Shown here in pieces: positions 1 through 9,918 of a stretch of 64,000 nt of DNA. The notes under the pieces are model-generated. The model was not told the origin of the DNA, made no database searches, and saw only the letters and a list, made by a program, of their open reading frames with translations. A program made the translations under genes and the position numbers. Source of the DNA: Rhizobium sp. 16-449-1b (GTDB lineage: Bacteria > Pseudomonadota > Alphaproteobacteria > Rhizobiales > Rhizobiaceae); assembly GCF_017741935.1 (NCBI RefSeq), contig NZ_JAGHMH010000005.1, forward strand, positions 124,001-188,000. The letters are read 5' to 3'. How positions within the stretch are numbered: position 1 is the first letter of the stretch; every line of letters starts with the position of its first letter.

Positions 1-1045
1 GCTTCAGCGCGTTGATAAAGTTCGCCTTGCCGCCCTGGTCCGACACCATGACCTTGCGGAAGTTGCCGACGCTCTCGGGCGTCACATGCTCGTAGGTGCG
101 CGGATCCTTCAGAAGCGCCGAGGCATGAATGCCGGCCTTGGTCGCGAAGGCGGAGGCGCCGACATAGGGCATCTGGTGATCGGGCGAGCGGTTCAGGAGC
201 TCGTCGAAGGCATGCGACAGCCGCGTCAGGTTGAGGAGACGTTCCGGGTCGATGGCGGTCGTGAAGCGTGAGGAATAGGTCTCCTTCAGCGCCAGCGTCG
301 GGATCAGCGTCACCAGATTGGCATTGCCGCAGCGCTCGCCGATACCATTGAGCGTGCCCTGGATCTGCCGCACGCCTGCCTCGACGGCGGCAAGCGAATT
401 GGCGACCGCCTGGCCGGTGTCGTTGTGCGCATGGATGCCAAGACAGTGCCCGGGAACGCCTGATGCAATCACCGCCTCGACGATCTCGCGGACCTCAGGC
501 GGCTGCGTGCCGCCATTGGTATCACAGAGCACGACCCACCGCGCGCCGGCATCATGGGCCGCCCTGGCGCAGGCCAGCGCATACTGAGGGTTGGCCTTGT
601 AGCCATCGAAGAAATGCTCGCAATCGACCATCGCCTCCTTGCCCGCCGCGACCACGGCCTTGACGCTCTCGGAGATGCTCTCGAGGTTCTCTTCGTTGGA
701 ACAGCCGAGCGCCACCTTGACGTGATAGTCCCAGCTCTTGGCGACGAGACAGACCGCATCGCTCTTTGCCTGCAGCAGGCTGGTGAGCCCCGGATCGTTG
801 GAAGCCGAAACGCCCGCGCGCTTGGTCATGCCGAAGGCGACGAAGGAAGCGTTGCGGGTGCGCTTTTCGTTGAAAAAAGCCGTATCCGTCGGGTTCGCAC
901 CCGGATAGCCGCCCTCGACGTAATCCAGCCCGAACTCGTCGAGCATGGTGGCGATGGCGATCTTGTCCTCGACGGAAAAATCGATGCCCGGCGTCTGCTG
1001 TCCGTCGCGCAGCGTGGTGTCGAAGAGATAGATACGGTCTTTCAT
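1..1045 (-). CDS. cimA: Citramalate synthase (3' end outside window)
   Basis: The enzyme joins pyruvate and acetyl-CoA to (R)-citramalate, an entry to isoleucine synthesis through 2-oxobutyrate. The 348 visible residues form the TIM-barrel of a DRE-TIM metallolyase: the N-terminal LFDTTLRDGQQ motif lies at residues 7-17 and a metal-binding HAHNDTG lies near residue 203. The gene runs off the left edge, so the C-terminal LeuA-type regulatory domain is not seen. The ATG at 1045 follows a good gggagg ribosome site. LeuA or homocitrate synthase are the alternatives; the text after the first motif (GIDFSVEDKIAIA) fits the CimA branch better. Confidence 0.88.
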   Translation of the reverse strand, partial: MKDRIYLFDTTLRDGQQTPGIDFSVEDKIAIATMLDEFGLDYVEGGYPGANPTDTAFFNEKRTRNASFVAFGMTKRAGVSASNDPGLTSLLQAKSDAVCLVAKSWDYHVKVALGCSNEENLESISESVKAVVAAGKEAMVDCEHFFDGYKANPQYALACARAAHDAGARWVVLCDTNGGTQPPEVREIVEAVIASGVPGHCLGIHAHNDTGQAVANSLAAVEAGVRQIQGTLNGIGERCGNANLVTLIPTLALKETYSSRFTTAIDPERLLNLTRLSHAFDELLNRSPDHQMPYVGASAFATKAGIHASALLKDPRTYEHVTPESVGNFRKVMVSDQGGKANFINALK

Positions 1046-1084
1046 CGCGAAGCCTCCCAGGCCTTGAATGCTTTCATGTGGGGC

Positions 1085-1203
1085 ACCCCCCTCTGTCCTG
1101 CCGGACATCTCCCCCACAAGGGGGGAGATCGATTTGTGGCGAGCGGGTGCGCCCAGCCAATCTCCCCACCTGTGGGGGAGATGCCCGGCAGGGCAGAGGG
1201 GGG
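1085..1203. repeat. RIME-like palindromic repeat, copy 1
   Basis: Two long arms, 1085-1129 and about 1159-1203, are inverted copies of each other. Each arm also contains its own hairpin (ATCTCCCCC...GGGGGAGAT). The structure resembles RIME elements known from rhizobia. It lies in the 198-nt gap between the pip stop and the cimA start. The first 45 nt and last 33 nt are identical to the copy at 4033-4205, in the same orientation. Confidence 0.85.
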
Positions 1204-1243
1204 CGTACACCCACCAGCGCCAGCTCATTTGCTCCGGAGAACC

Positions 1244-2669
<1,426 letters not shown>

Positions 2670-2673
<4 letters not shown>

Positions 2674-3158
2674 GATGATGCTCCAGATGGCCATTCGGCC
2701 GTGTCGTGGTCGGGGTGTTGATGATTGCTCGCGGCAATCGCATTTTCGCGATCGGGCGTCTCTTCGTCGGGTTCTGTGGGCAGGCTGTCGAGGTCGTGAA
2801 ACCAGCGCATCTTGCGCCCGGTATTCGATTGCGCCACTGGCTTGACCGCCTGCGGATCATCGAGCGTGCCGAGAACGAGGTTGATGAAGTCAGCCTCGGG
2901 TATGTCATAGAACAGCGGCGTGCCGCAGGCCGCGCAAAAGCCGCGACGGACGAGATCTGAGGATTGGAACCACGCCGGCTCCCCGCGCGTCAGCGCAAAC
3001 TCGGATCGCCTGGCAGAAGCCAGCGGCAGGAAGTAGTTGCCGGAGGCCTTCTGGCACATGCGGCAATGGCACAGATGCGGATAGCCGAGTTCGCCCGCCG
3101 CGCGATATCGAACCGCGCCGCACTGGCATCCCCCACTCATCGCCGCTGTTGTCGTCAC
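2670..3158 (-). CDS. GFA-family zinc-binding protein (paralog 2 of 3)
   Basis: A 162-residue GFA-family protein with [18 protein letters not shown] and CAACGTP zinc motifs. It ends in a variant of the shared tail, QHPDHDTAEWP. The start is taken as GTG at 3158 because it overlaps the upstream stop (GTGA), matching the coupling seen along this unit; an ATG at 3140 directly before the first Cys motif is the alternative. It is clearly related to both neighbours, so local duplication is likely. Substrate unknown. Confidence 0.83.
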
Positions 3159-3634
3159 GGACGCTTTTCCTCGGGCCAGGTTGCGGTGTCGTGGTCGGGG
3201 TGTTGGTAGGAGACGAGATCGAGCACGAAAGGTGCCGCCTCGGCATCGTCTTCGGTCACGCGCGCCGGCAGTTCGTGCAGGTGATCGACGAAGTCGATCT
3301 TGCGCTCGGTGCCGAACTGGATGACGGGCGGCAGCGCCGAGGGATCGTCGAAGGCACCGGCGGCAATCGCGATCCCATCCGGCGCCTCATAGGTAAGCGG
3401 CGTGCCGCAATCGGCGCAGAAGCCACGCTCGACGACGTTGGACGACTGAAACCGCTTCCGCTCGCCCCGCGTCCATTCAAGCTCGGTGCCACGCACCGAC
3501 ACCAGCGGCGCATAATAGGCGCCGAACGCCTTCTGGCACATGCGGCAATGACAGATCGAGGAGTCCTTGAGCGTTCCCTGGACCCGGAAACGGATCGCGC
3601 CGCACTGGCAGCCGCCGGTGTAGGTTGAGGTCAT
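3155..3634 (-). CDS. GFA-family zinc-binding protein (paralog 3 of 3)
   Basis: A 159-residue GFA-family protein with [18 protein letters not shown] and CADCGTP zinc motifs and the tail QHPDHDTATWP. The ATG at 3634 overlaps the stop of the DUF559 gene (ATGA). Together with paralogs 1 and 2 it makes a tandem triplet; the three differ mostly in the middle third, which suggests different ligands. Function beyond zinc binding cannot be read from the sequence. Confidence 0.85.
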   Translation of the reverse strand: MTSTYTGGCQCGAIRFRVQGTLKDSSICHCRMCQKAFGAYYAPLVSVRGTELEWTRGERKRFQSSNVVERGFCADCGTPLTYEAPDGIAIAAGAFDDPSALPPVIQFGTERKIDFVDHLHELPARVTEDDAEAAPFVLDLVSYQHPDHDTATWPEEKRP

Positions 3635-3999
3635 GAGCTGTGCCTTCCTATGATCGTGAGGATGTGCAGGCAGACATTGTCGATATCGCCGAGCACGTCG
3701 TCGTTCCAGAAGCGCAGGACGGTCCAGTGATCGGCCTCGAGGCGACGCGTCCTTGCTTCGTCATAGACAGCGTTCGGTTCGCGCGCGTGCTGCGAGCCAT
3801 CGATCTCGACGATAAGCCGATGCTGGGGGCAGGCGAAATCGACGATGAAGCCGGCGACCGGGACCTGTATGCGAAAACTAAGACCCATCAGCCTGTGGGC
3901 CCGTAGTTCGTTCCAGAGCTTGAGTTCTGCTTCGGTCAACGCCTTGCGCATGCGCTTGGCATTGGCGCGGCGCTGCGGGGGAACGGGGGCATGGGTCAT
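3631..3999 (-). CDS. DUF559 protein (Vsr/PD-(D/E)XK-like fold)
   Basis: A 122-residue DUF559 domain protein. The family is related to very-short-patch-repair and restriction-type nuclease folds. Visible marks are the N-terminal AELKLWNELRAHRLMG stretch, FIVDFACPQHRLIVEIDGSQH with the acidic residues expected of the fold, and RRLEADHWTVLRFWNDDVL. The start at 3999 has aaggag just upstream. The open frame continues to 4251 but that part is translated repeat. It is the first gene of the coupled DUF559-GFA-GFA-GFA-pip unit. Nuclease activity is inferred from the fold only. Confidence 0.85.
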   Translation of the reverse strand: MTHAPVPPQRRANAKRMRKALTEAELKLWNELRAHRLMGLSFRIQVPVAGFIVDFACPQHRLIVEIDGSQHAREPNAVYDEARTRRLEADHWTVLRFWNDDVLGDIDNVCLHILTIIGRHSS

Positions 4000-4032
4000 T
4001 GCATGCTCCTTCGTTAGCGCAGCGGGCGCGTT

Positions 4033-4205
4033 ACCCCCCTCTGTCCTGCCGGACATCTCCCCCACAAGGGGGGAGATTGGATAGTAGCGATGACGCTGCC
4101 CAACGCAACGTTGCATGGATTCGAAACGCTGGTAAGGCAGCGATGCGGCCACGTCCAGCCGATCTCCCCCCTTGTGGGGGAGATGCCCGGCAGGGCAGAG
4201 GGGGG
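4033..4205. repeat. RIME-like palindromic repeat, copy 2
   Basis: Arms 4033-4077 and about 4161-4205 form a long inverted repeat with nested hairpins. The outer 45 and 33 nt match copy 1 (1085-1203) exactly. The central part is longer here, about 83 nt against about 30 nt. It separates the cysS stop (4233) from the DUF559 start (3999). Confidence 0.85.
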
Positions 4206-4232
4206 TATCGCAGGCCGCAGTGCTGACCATGA

Positions 4233-5639
4233 CTACCGCTTCACCTCCCACGTCGTCACCCGCTCGCCGGTCGCCGCATCCTTGCCGTCCTTCAGCTGCA
4301 CGCCCTCGGCCAGCAGCGTATCGCGGATCTTGTCTGCCTCGGCGAAGTTTTTGGCCTTCAGCAGTTCCAGTCGCGCCTTCACGCGTCGGTCGATCTCGAT
4401 CGCCACCGCCTCATCGATCTCCGCCATCTCGGGCAAAAGACCGAGCAGAGCGGCACTGGCGGCGTAGGTCGGCAGCAGCGATTTGTTGGTGTTGGCGTCC
4501 TGCGCCAGCGCATGCAGCGCCTGGACGGCAGCCACCGTGTTTAGATCGTCGCGAAGCGCGCCGAGGACCGCCTCAGACGGAGCGGCGTCGCCGGCGTCCG
4601 CCGCCGGCCACTTTGCCAGCAGTCGTTCAGCCTCTTCCAGCCGCTTGACCGAAAAATCGATCGGCTCGCGGTAATGCGTCATCAGCATCGCGAGACGCAG
4701 CACAGCGCCCGGCCACTTGCGACCGCCGAATTTCTCAGTTGCCAGCAATTCGTTGATGGTGATGAAGTTGCCTTCCGACTTCGACATCTTGCGGCCTTCG
4801 ACCTGCACGAAGCCGTTGTGCATCCACACATTCGCCATCACCTCGGTGCCATGCGCGCAGCGCGACTGGGCGATCTCGTTTTCATGGTGCGGGAAGATCA
4901 GGTCGAGCCCGCCGCCATGGATATCGAAGACGTCGCCGAGATAGCGCTGGCTCATCGCCGAGCATTCGATATGCCAGCCGGGACGGCCACGGCCCCATGG
5001 GCTTTCCCAGCCGGGTTCGCTGTCGCTGGAGGCCTTCCAGAGAACGAAGTCGCCGGGGTTTTTCTTGTGCGCGTCGACGGCGATACGGGCGCCCGCCTGC
5101 TGCTCGTCGAGCGGGCGCTTCGAAAGCTGTCCGTAATCGGCCATCGACTTGGTGTCGAACAACACCTCGCCCTCGGCCTCATAGGCGTGCCCGCGCGCAA
5201 TCAGCCGCCCGATGATCTCGATCATCTGCGCAATGTTATCTGTCGCGCGCGGCTCCACGGACGGCTCCAGGCAGCCGAGTGCCGCCACGTCCGCATGAAA
5301 CTGTCGCGCCGTCTTCTCGGTCACCGCATGGATCGCGTCGTTCAGCGAGAGGCTCGGATGATCGCGCAGAGCCCGGGCGTTGATCTTGTCGTCGACGTCG
5401 GTGATGTTGCGCGCATAGGTGACGTGATCGTCGCCATAGATATGCTTCAGCAACCGGAAGAGAACGTCGAAGACGATGACCGGGCGGGCGTTGCCGATGT
5501 GGGCGAAGTCATAGACGGTCGGGCCGCAGACATACATGCGTACGTTGTCGGCGTCGATCGGTGCGAAAACCGTCCGCTCGCGCGTCAGCGTGTTGTATAG
5601 CTTGAGTTCCGGCGTCTTCGATCCCGACTGGCCGTCCAT
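4233..5639 (-). CDS. cysS: Cysteinyl-tRNA synthetase
   Basis: A 468-residue class I synthetase charging tRNA-Cys in the cytoplasm. The HIGH signature reads HIGN at 47-50 and KMSKS is at 284-288. The zinc ligands expected from the family are present as Cys38, Cys226 (WHIECSAM) and His251/Glu255 (HHENE). The ATG at 5639 has gggaga upstream, which makes the in-frame ATG at 5675 unlikely. Length is normal. Confidence 0.96.
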   Translation of the reverse strand: MDGQSGSKTPELKLYNTLTRERTVFAPIDADNVRMYVCGPTVYDFAHIGNARPVIVFDVLFRLLKHIYGDDHVTYARNITDVDDKINARALRDHPSLSLNDAIHAVTEKTARQFHADVAALGCLEPSVEPRATDNIAQMIEIIGRLIARGHAYEAEGEVLFDTKSMADYGQLSKRPLDEQQAGARIAVDAHKKNPGDFVLWKASSDSEPGWESPWGRGRPGWHIECSAMSQRYLGDVFDIHGGGLDLIFPHHENEIAQSRCAHGTEVMANVWMHNGFVQVEGRKMSKSEGNFITINELLATEKFGGRKWPGAVLRLAMLMTHYREPIDFSVKRLEEAERLLAKWPAADAGDAAPSEAVLGALRDDLNTVAAVQALHALAQDANTNKSLLPTYAASAALLGLLPEMAEIDEAVAIEIDRRVKARLELLKAKNFAEADKIRDTLLAEGVQLKDGKDAATGERVTTWEVKR

Positions 5640-5990
5640 GTCTATTCTCCCAAAATGCCATAATCCGAAAAACAACGTATCGCGACCGGCGGGCCGGGGC
5701 GTTTGTCATCTTGGCGTATTGGGAGACGAAAACGGCCAGGCCAGCGAGCGCGCTAGCGAATAATCTTCCGGCAGATGATGCAGGTAACCGTCTTCATGGC
5801 GGGTTTTATGGCCCGGCTTCGGGCGTTGGTCAAGGGGGGTGAGACGCGGTCGGGCGCAGCCCGAGCAATCGATCCAGCGAATCGATTGCAGCGTCGAACG
5901 CCCGGAGCGCAAGCGAAGGGCCGGGCGGTCCAGACATCTCTCAAGCCCGCCCTATATTTGGCAGCAACGAAGGGCAAAGCGGAGCCAACA
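5640..5990. other. Gap between cysS and the GH25 gene, with palindromes
   Basis: I see no convincing gene here. A perfect 9-bp inverted repeat GCAATCGAT/ATCGATTGC with a 7-nt spacer lies at 5865-5889, flanked by CGGGCG and CGCCCG. The plus-strand frame of the lysozyme stays open back to 5775, but its translation there is Arg/Ala-rich and runs through this palindrome, so I read it as non-coding. The cysS promoter should lie near 5650-5750. Confidence 0.45.
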
Positions 5991-6743
5991 TTGAAGCGAA
6001 TACGTCAGGCATTGCTCGCCGCCATCCTTCTGGCTGTCGCTTCAGCAGTCTATCTGGCATACGATCGCGCCATGGCTCCTTTCTCATCTCCTTCGCTTGC
6101 CGACTATCCGATCCAGGGCATCGATATCAGCCACCATCAGGGCGCAATCGATTGGAGCGCGGTGGCGGCGCAGCCGAATGTCCGTTTTGCCATCATGAAG
6201 GCGACGGAAGGCGGGGACCACCGCGACACCCGCTTTGCCGAGAACTGGCAGGCGGCGAAGGATGCAGGCATCGTCAGGGGCGCCTACCACTTCTTCACCT
6301 TCTGCCGCCCCGGCCGCGATCAGGCGCAGAATGTGCTGGCGATGGTGCCCTCAGAACCAGGAACGCTGCCGCTTGCCATCGATCTCGAATTCACCGGCAA
6401 TTGCGGCAAGGTGCCGACCCGCGAGGAACTGAGCGCCGAGCTCCAGGCTTTCTTCGCGGAACTGAACGGCTTCTATCCCGGCAAGCCGATCCTCTATCTC
6501 GATAAGCCCTTCTTCGATCAATATCTGAAGGGCCACGAGGAGATATTTCCTGCGCACCATCTCTGGCTGCGAAGCATCGCTAAGGAGCCGTCGGTGGGCG
6601 ATTGCTTGACATGGTCGATCTGGCAGTTCGCCGATACCGGCAGCATCGCCGGCATCCAGGGACCTGTCGATCTCAACGCGCTCTGCCCGACCGAGCCCAA
6701 CCTATCGGGCCTCTTCCGGGCAGCAGCGCAAGCGTCGCGGTAG
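5991..6743 (+). CDS. GH25 lysozyme, membrane-anchored
   Basis: A glycoside hydrolase family 25 muramidase cleaving peptidoglycan between MurNAc and GlcNAc. The catalytic domain starts at GIDISHHQG (Asp45 counted from the chosen start) and includes the DLEF acidic pair and YHFF strand typical of the family. A hydrophobic anchor, LLAAILLAVASAV, spans residues 8-20, so the domain should face the periplasm. I chose the TTG at 5991, which has ggag seven bases upstream and puts the anchor at the N-terminus (250 aa). ATGs at 5775 and 5796 are in frame but would add an implausible tail. It converges on the SDR gene. Confidence 0.82.
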   Translation: MKRIRQALLAAILLAVASAVYLAYDRAMAPFSSPSLADYPIQGIDISHHQGAIDWSAVAAQPNVRFAIMKATEGGDHRDTRFAENWQAAKDAGIVRGAYHFFTFCRPGRDQAQNVLAMVPSEPGTLPLAIDLEFTGNCGKVPTREELSAELQAFFAELNGFYPGKPILYLDKPFFDQYLKGHEEIFPAHHLWLRSIAKEPSVGDCLTWSIWQFADTGSIAGIQGPVDLNALCPTEPNLSGLFRAAAQASR

Positions 6744-6753
6744 CCGAAATGGC

Positions 6754-7494
6754 TTAGCCGGGCATCTGGTAGCCGACGAGCTTGTTTTCGCGCACGATAA
6801 ACAGCTTGCCAGTCTCGGTATAGTCGGGAGCCAGAAGCGGCATCATCGCCTTCGCGACCTCGGAAGGATGCGGCAGCGTTTCCGGATCTTCGCCCGGTAC
6901 GGCCTGCGCGCGCATCGCCGTGCGCGTGGCGCCCGGATCGACGCTGGTGACGCGAAGAGGCGTGCTCTGCGTCTCGCCGGCCCATGTGCGCGCCAATGCC
7001 TCGACCGCAGCCTTCGACGCCGAATAGGCGCCCCAGAACGGGCGGCAGCGATGGGCGGCGGCGGAAGAGAGGATAACGGCGCGTCCGCCTTCGGAGCGCG
7101 TCAGCAGCGGGTCGACCGAGCGGATCAGCCGCCATGTCGCCGTCACGTTGATGGTCATCACCTTCTCGAACACCTTCGCCTCGATATGGCCGATCGGCGA
7201 GATCACGCCGAGCACGCCGGCATTGGCGACGAGAATGTCGAGCTTGCCCCAGCGTTCGAAGATCGAGGCGCCGAGCGCGTCGATGGCGTTCATGTCGGCG
7301 AGGTCGAAGGGAACGAGCGTCGCCGAGCCGCCGACTGCCTTGATCGCATCATCGAGATCCTCGAGGCCGCCGACCGTGCGGGCGCAGGCGACGACATGCG
7401 CGCCGGCCTTGGCCAGTTCGAGTGCGGTGAAATAGCCGATCCCGCGCGATGCGCCGGTGACGAGTGCGACCTTGCCGGTGAGATTGACGCTCAT
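6754..7494 (-). CDS. SDR-family NAD(P)-dependent oxidoreductase
   Basis: A classical short-chain dehydrogenase of 246 residues. The cofactor motif TGASRGIG is at 14-21, NAG follows the fourth strand, and the YSASK active-site motif is present with an upstream Ser (ILSSAAA). Substrate unknown. It lies 70 nt downstream of purF on the same strand, so it is probably the last gene of that transcript. Confidence 0.88.
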   Translation of the reverse strand: MSVNLTGKVALVTGASRGIGYFTALELAKAGAHVVACARTVGGLEDLDDAIKAVGGSATLVPFDLADMNAIDALGASIFERWGKLDILVANAGVLGVISPIGHIEAKVFEKVMTINVTATWRLIRSVDPLLTRSEGGRAVILSSAAAHRCRPFWGAYSASKAAVEALARTWAGETQSTPLRVTSVDPGATRTAMRAQAVPGEDPETLPHPSEVAKAMMPLLAPDYTETGKLFIVRENKLVGYQMPG

Positions 7495-7564
7495 TGTAGC
7501 CTTATCCGTATGCGCGGGGAGGCGAGGGGCGCGGTCGGCCCCTCGATCGAAAGGTCAGTCGGGA

Positions 7565-9055
7565 TCAGCCGTTGCTGGCCATGACGGCGAGCTTGCGGAC
7601 ATTGCTGGTGCTGTCGTTGTCGAGCAGGCGGGTCGGATAGTCACCGGTGAAGTAGTGGTCAGTGAACTGCGGATTGGCCGCATCGCGGTTCTCGCCACCG
7701 ACGGCGCGGTAAAGGCCGTCGATCGACAGGAACTCGAGCGAGTCGGCGCCGATGTAGTCGCACATCGCCTGCAGGCTCGAATACTGGTTGGCGAGCAGCT
7801 TGTCGGCATCAGGCGTATCGATGCCGTAGAAGTCCGGGAAGTAGATCATCGGGCTGGCGACGCGGATATGCACTTCCTTGGCGCCGGCATCGCGGATCAT
7901 CTGCACGATCTTCAGCGAGGTCGTGCCGCGCACGATCGAATCGTCGACGAGAACGACGCGCTTGCCCTCGATCATCGCGCGGTTGGCCGAATGCTTCAGC
8001 TTCACGCCGAACGCGCGGATCTGCTGCGTCGGCTCGATGAAGGTGCGGCCGACATAATGGTTGCGGATAATGCCGTATTCAAACGGAATGCCGCTCGCCT
8101 GGGCAAAACCGAGGGCTGCCGGCGTGCCGCCATCGGGTACGGGCACGACGACGTCGGCCTCGACGGGGGCTTCCTTGGCGAGGTTGATGCCCATGTTCTT
8201 GCGCGCCGTGTAGACGCTACGGCCGCCGACGACGGAATCGGGGCGGGCGAAATAGACATATTCGAACAGGCAGAGGCGTTCCGGCTTCGGCTGGTCGGCC
8301 TTGCGGCTGTCGATGGTGATCGAACCGTCGGGCTGGATTTCGCAGATGATGACTTCGCCGTTCTCGACGTCGCGAATGTATTTCGCGCCGATGATGTCGA
8401 GCGCACAGGTCTCCGAACAGAAGATCGGCTTGCCGTCGAGCTCGCCCATCACGAGTGGGCGGATGCCGATCGGGTCGCGCGCGGCGATCAGCTTCGTGCG
8501 GGTCATCGCCAGCATCGAGTAGCCGCCTTCCATCTGGCGGATGGCGTCGATGAAGCGGTCGGAGGAGGAGGTCTGCTTGGAGCGGGCGATCAGGTGCAGC
8601 ACCACTTCGGTGTCCGACGTCGCCTGGAAGATGGCGCCGTCGGCGATCAGCATGCGCCGCATCGTCAGGCCGTTGGTGAAGTTGCCGTTATGGGCAACGG
8701 CAATGCCGCCGACTTCGAGTTCGGCAAACAGCGGCTGCACGTTGCGCAGCGCCACTTCGCCCGTCGTGGAGTAGCGCGTGTGGCCGATCGAGATGAAGCC
8801 CGGAAGCTTCGCCAGCGTTGCCGGGTCGGTGTAGTGGTCGCCGACGAGGCCCATGCGCTTTTCGGTATGGAACTGCTTGCCGTCGAAAGTGACGATGCCG
8901 GCCGCCTCCTGTCCACGATGCTGCAGGGCATGCAGCCCGAGCGCTGTCAGCGTTGCGCCATCGGGGTGACCGAGAACGCCGAAGACACCGCATTCCTCAT
9001 GCAGCGTATCGCCATCGAGTTCGTCGTTGAGCGTGGAGGAATGGGACTGGTTCAT
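7565..9055 (-). CDS. purF: Amidophosphoribosyltransferase
   Basis: This enzyme makes phosphoribosylamine from PRPP and glutamine, the first committed step of purine synthesis. It has 496 residues with an N-terminal Ntn glutaminase domain. A 21-residue propeptide should be removed to expose Cys22 (EECGVFG). The PRPP-binding loop VVLVDDSIVRGTT is in the C-terminal phosphoribosyltransferase domain. It follows cvpA on the same strand after a 146-nt gap, the usual neighbourhood for purF. Confidence 0.96.
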   Translation of the reverse strand: MNQSHSSTLNDELDGDTLHEECGVFGVLGHPDGATLTALGLHALQHRGQEAAGIVTFDGKQFHTEKRMGLVGDHYTDPATLAKLPGFISIGHTRYSTTGEVALRNVQPLFAELEVGGIAVAHNGNFTNGLTMRRMLIADGAIFQATSDTEVVLHLIARSKQTSSSDRFIDAIRQMEGGYSMLAMTRTKLIAARDPIGIRPLVMGELDGKPIFCSETCALDIIGAKYIRDVENGEVIICEIQPDGSITIDSRKADQPKPERLCLFEYVYFARPDSVVGGRSVYTARKNMGINLAKEAPVEADVVVPVPDGGTPAALGFAQASGIPFEYGIIRNHYVGRTFIEPTQQIRAFGVKLKHSANRAMIEGKRVVLVDDSIVRGTTSLKIVQMIRDAGAKEVHIRVASPMIYFPDFYGIDTPDADKLLANQYSSLQAMCDYIGADSLEFLSIDGLYRAVGGENRDAANPQFTDHYFTGDYPTRLLDNDSTSNVRKLAVMASNG

Positions 9056-9201
9056 TGATGCGGGCCTTTGCTCTCACAAGAATGGAATGGCACTTCCGAA
9101 AACGGCGTAAGCCCGGCGGAGCGTGTGCCCGGCCGGACCTTTAGTCGCGTCCCCCTCAAATGGCAACTGCCATAGGCTGGGTCAAGCTGTTGAACACTGC
9201 G

Positions 9202-9825
9202 TCAATTAGACGGCTGCTGTGCACCATTGGCAGGGGCGGGGGCGGCATCTTCGGCCGGCGCCTGATCGGAAGCCGGCGCATTGTCGCCTTCCGCATTGCC
9301 GCCCTGCGGCTGTAACATCTTCTCTGCGCTTGCGCGGAGTACCTGCGCGAATTCTGCAGGCAGAACCGATTGCATCTTCACGACCATCGAATCCAGAAAT
9401 GGCTTCGACTTGGCATTGTTGACCCAGGCCGCGCCATGATCGGCGACCAGCCAGTTCCAGAAGGCGGTGGCGACGACGAGCAGAAGTATGCCTCTTGCCG
9501 CGCCAAACAGGAAGCCCAAAGTACGATCGAGCGCCCCGATGCGGCTGTCGATGATGAAATCGGCGATCTTCATGGTGATGAAGGAAATGACGATCAGCGC
9601 GACCAGAAATACGACCGCGGCCGAGCCGACGAGCGCGATGCGGTCATCGTCGGTATACTTCTTGGCGTAGGGCACGAGGTAGGGGTAGAAATAGTAGGCC
9701 GCGGCAGCCGAGCCGCCCCAGCTTGCGATCGAGAGCACTTCGCGGGAGAAGCCGCGCACCATGGCGAGCACGGCGGAAAAAAGCACGACGCCGATGACAA
9801 TACCGTCGAAAATCGTAATGGGCAT
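9202..9825 (-). CDS. cvpA: CvpA family membrane protein
   Basis: A 207-residue inner-membrane protein with about four hydrophobic segments (roughly 5-25, 30-48, 65-88 and 103-122). It starts with the family's IFDGIVIGVVLFSAV and has the FSREVLSIASW loop. The C-terminal tail of about 45 residues is rich in Pro, Ala and Gln. CvpA proteins are linked to colicin V export and envelope homeostasis; the exact role is unknown. It sits between radA and purF. Confidence 0.92.
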   Translation of the reverse strand: MPITIFDGIVIGVVLFSAVLAMVRGFSREVLSIASWGGSAAAAYYFYPYLVPYAKKYTDDDRIALVGSAAVVFLVALIVISFITMKIADFIIDSRIGALDRTLGFLFGAARGILLLVVATAFWNWLVADHGAAWVNNAKSKPFLDSMVVKMQSVLPAEFAQVLRASAEKMLQPQGGNAEGDNAPASDQAPAEDAAPAPANGAQQPSN

Positions 9826-9918
9826 ATAAATCCAACTCCAGGACGGCCGCCAATTCGCAGCTCAGTCGCGCCTCATTGCGTGCATCCTATATCATCACCT
9901 GTTGCGGCGATGAAAGGA

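Noticed and set aside
3631..4251. DUF559 gene extended upstream to 4251
   Set aside because: The extra residues are the translated RIME-like repeat; a good ribosome site supports the start at 3999.
4674..5600. Plus-strand open frame opposite cysS
   Set aside because: It has an Arg/Ala/Val-rich translation with no motif, and it is fully covered by cysS.
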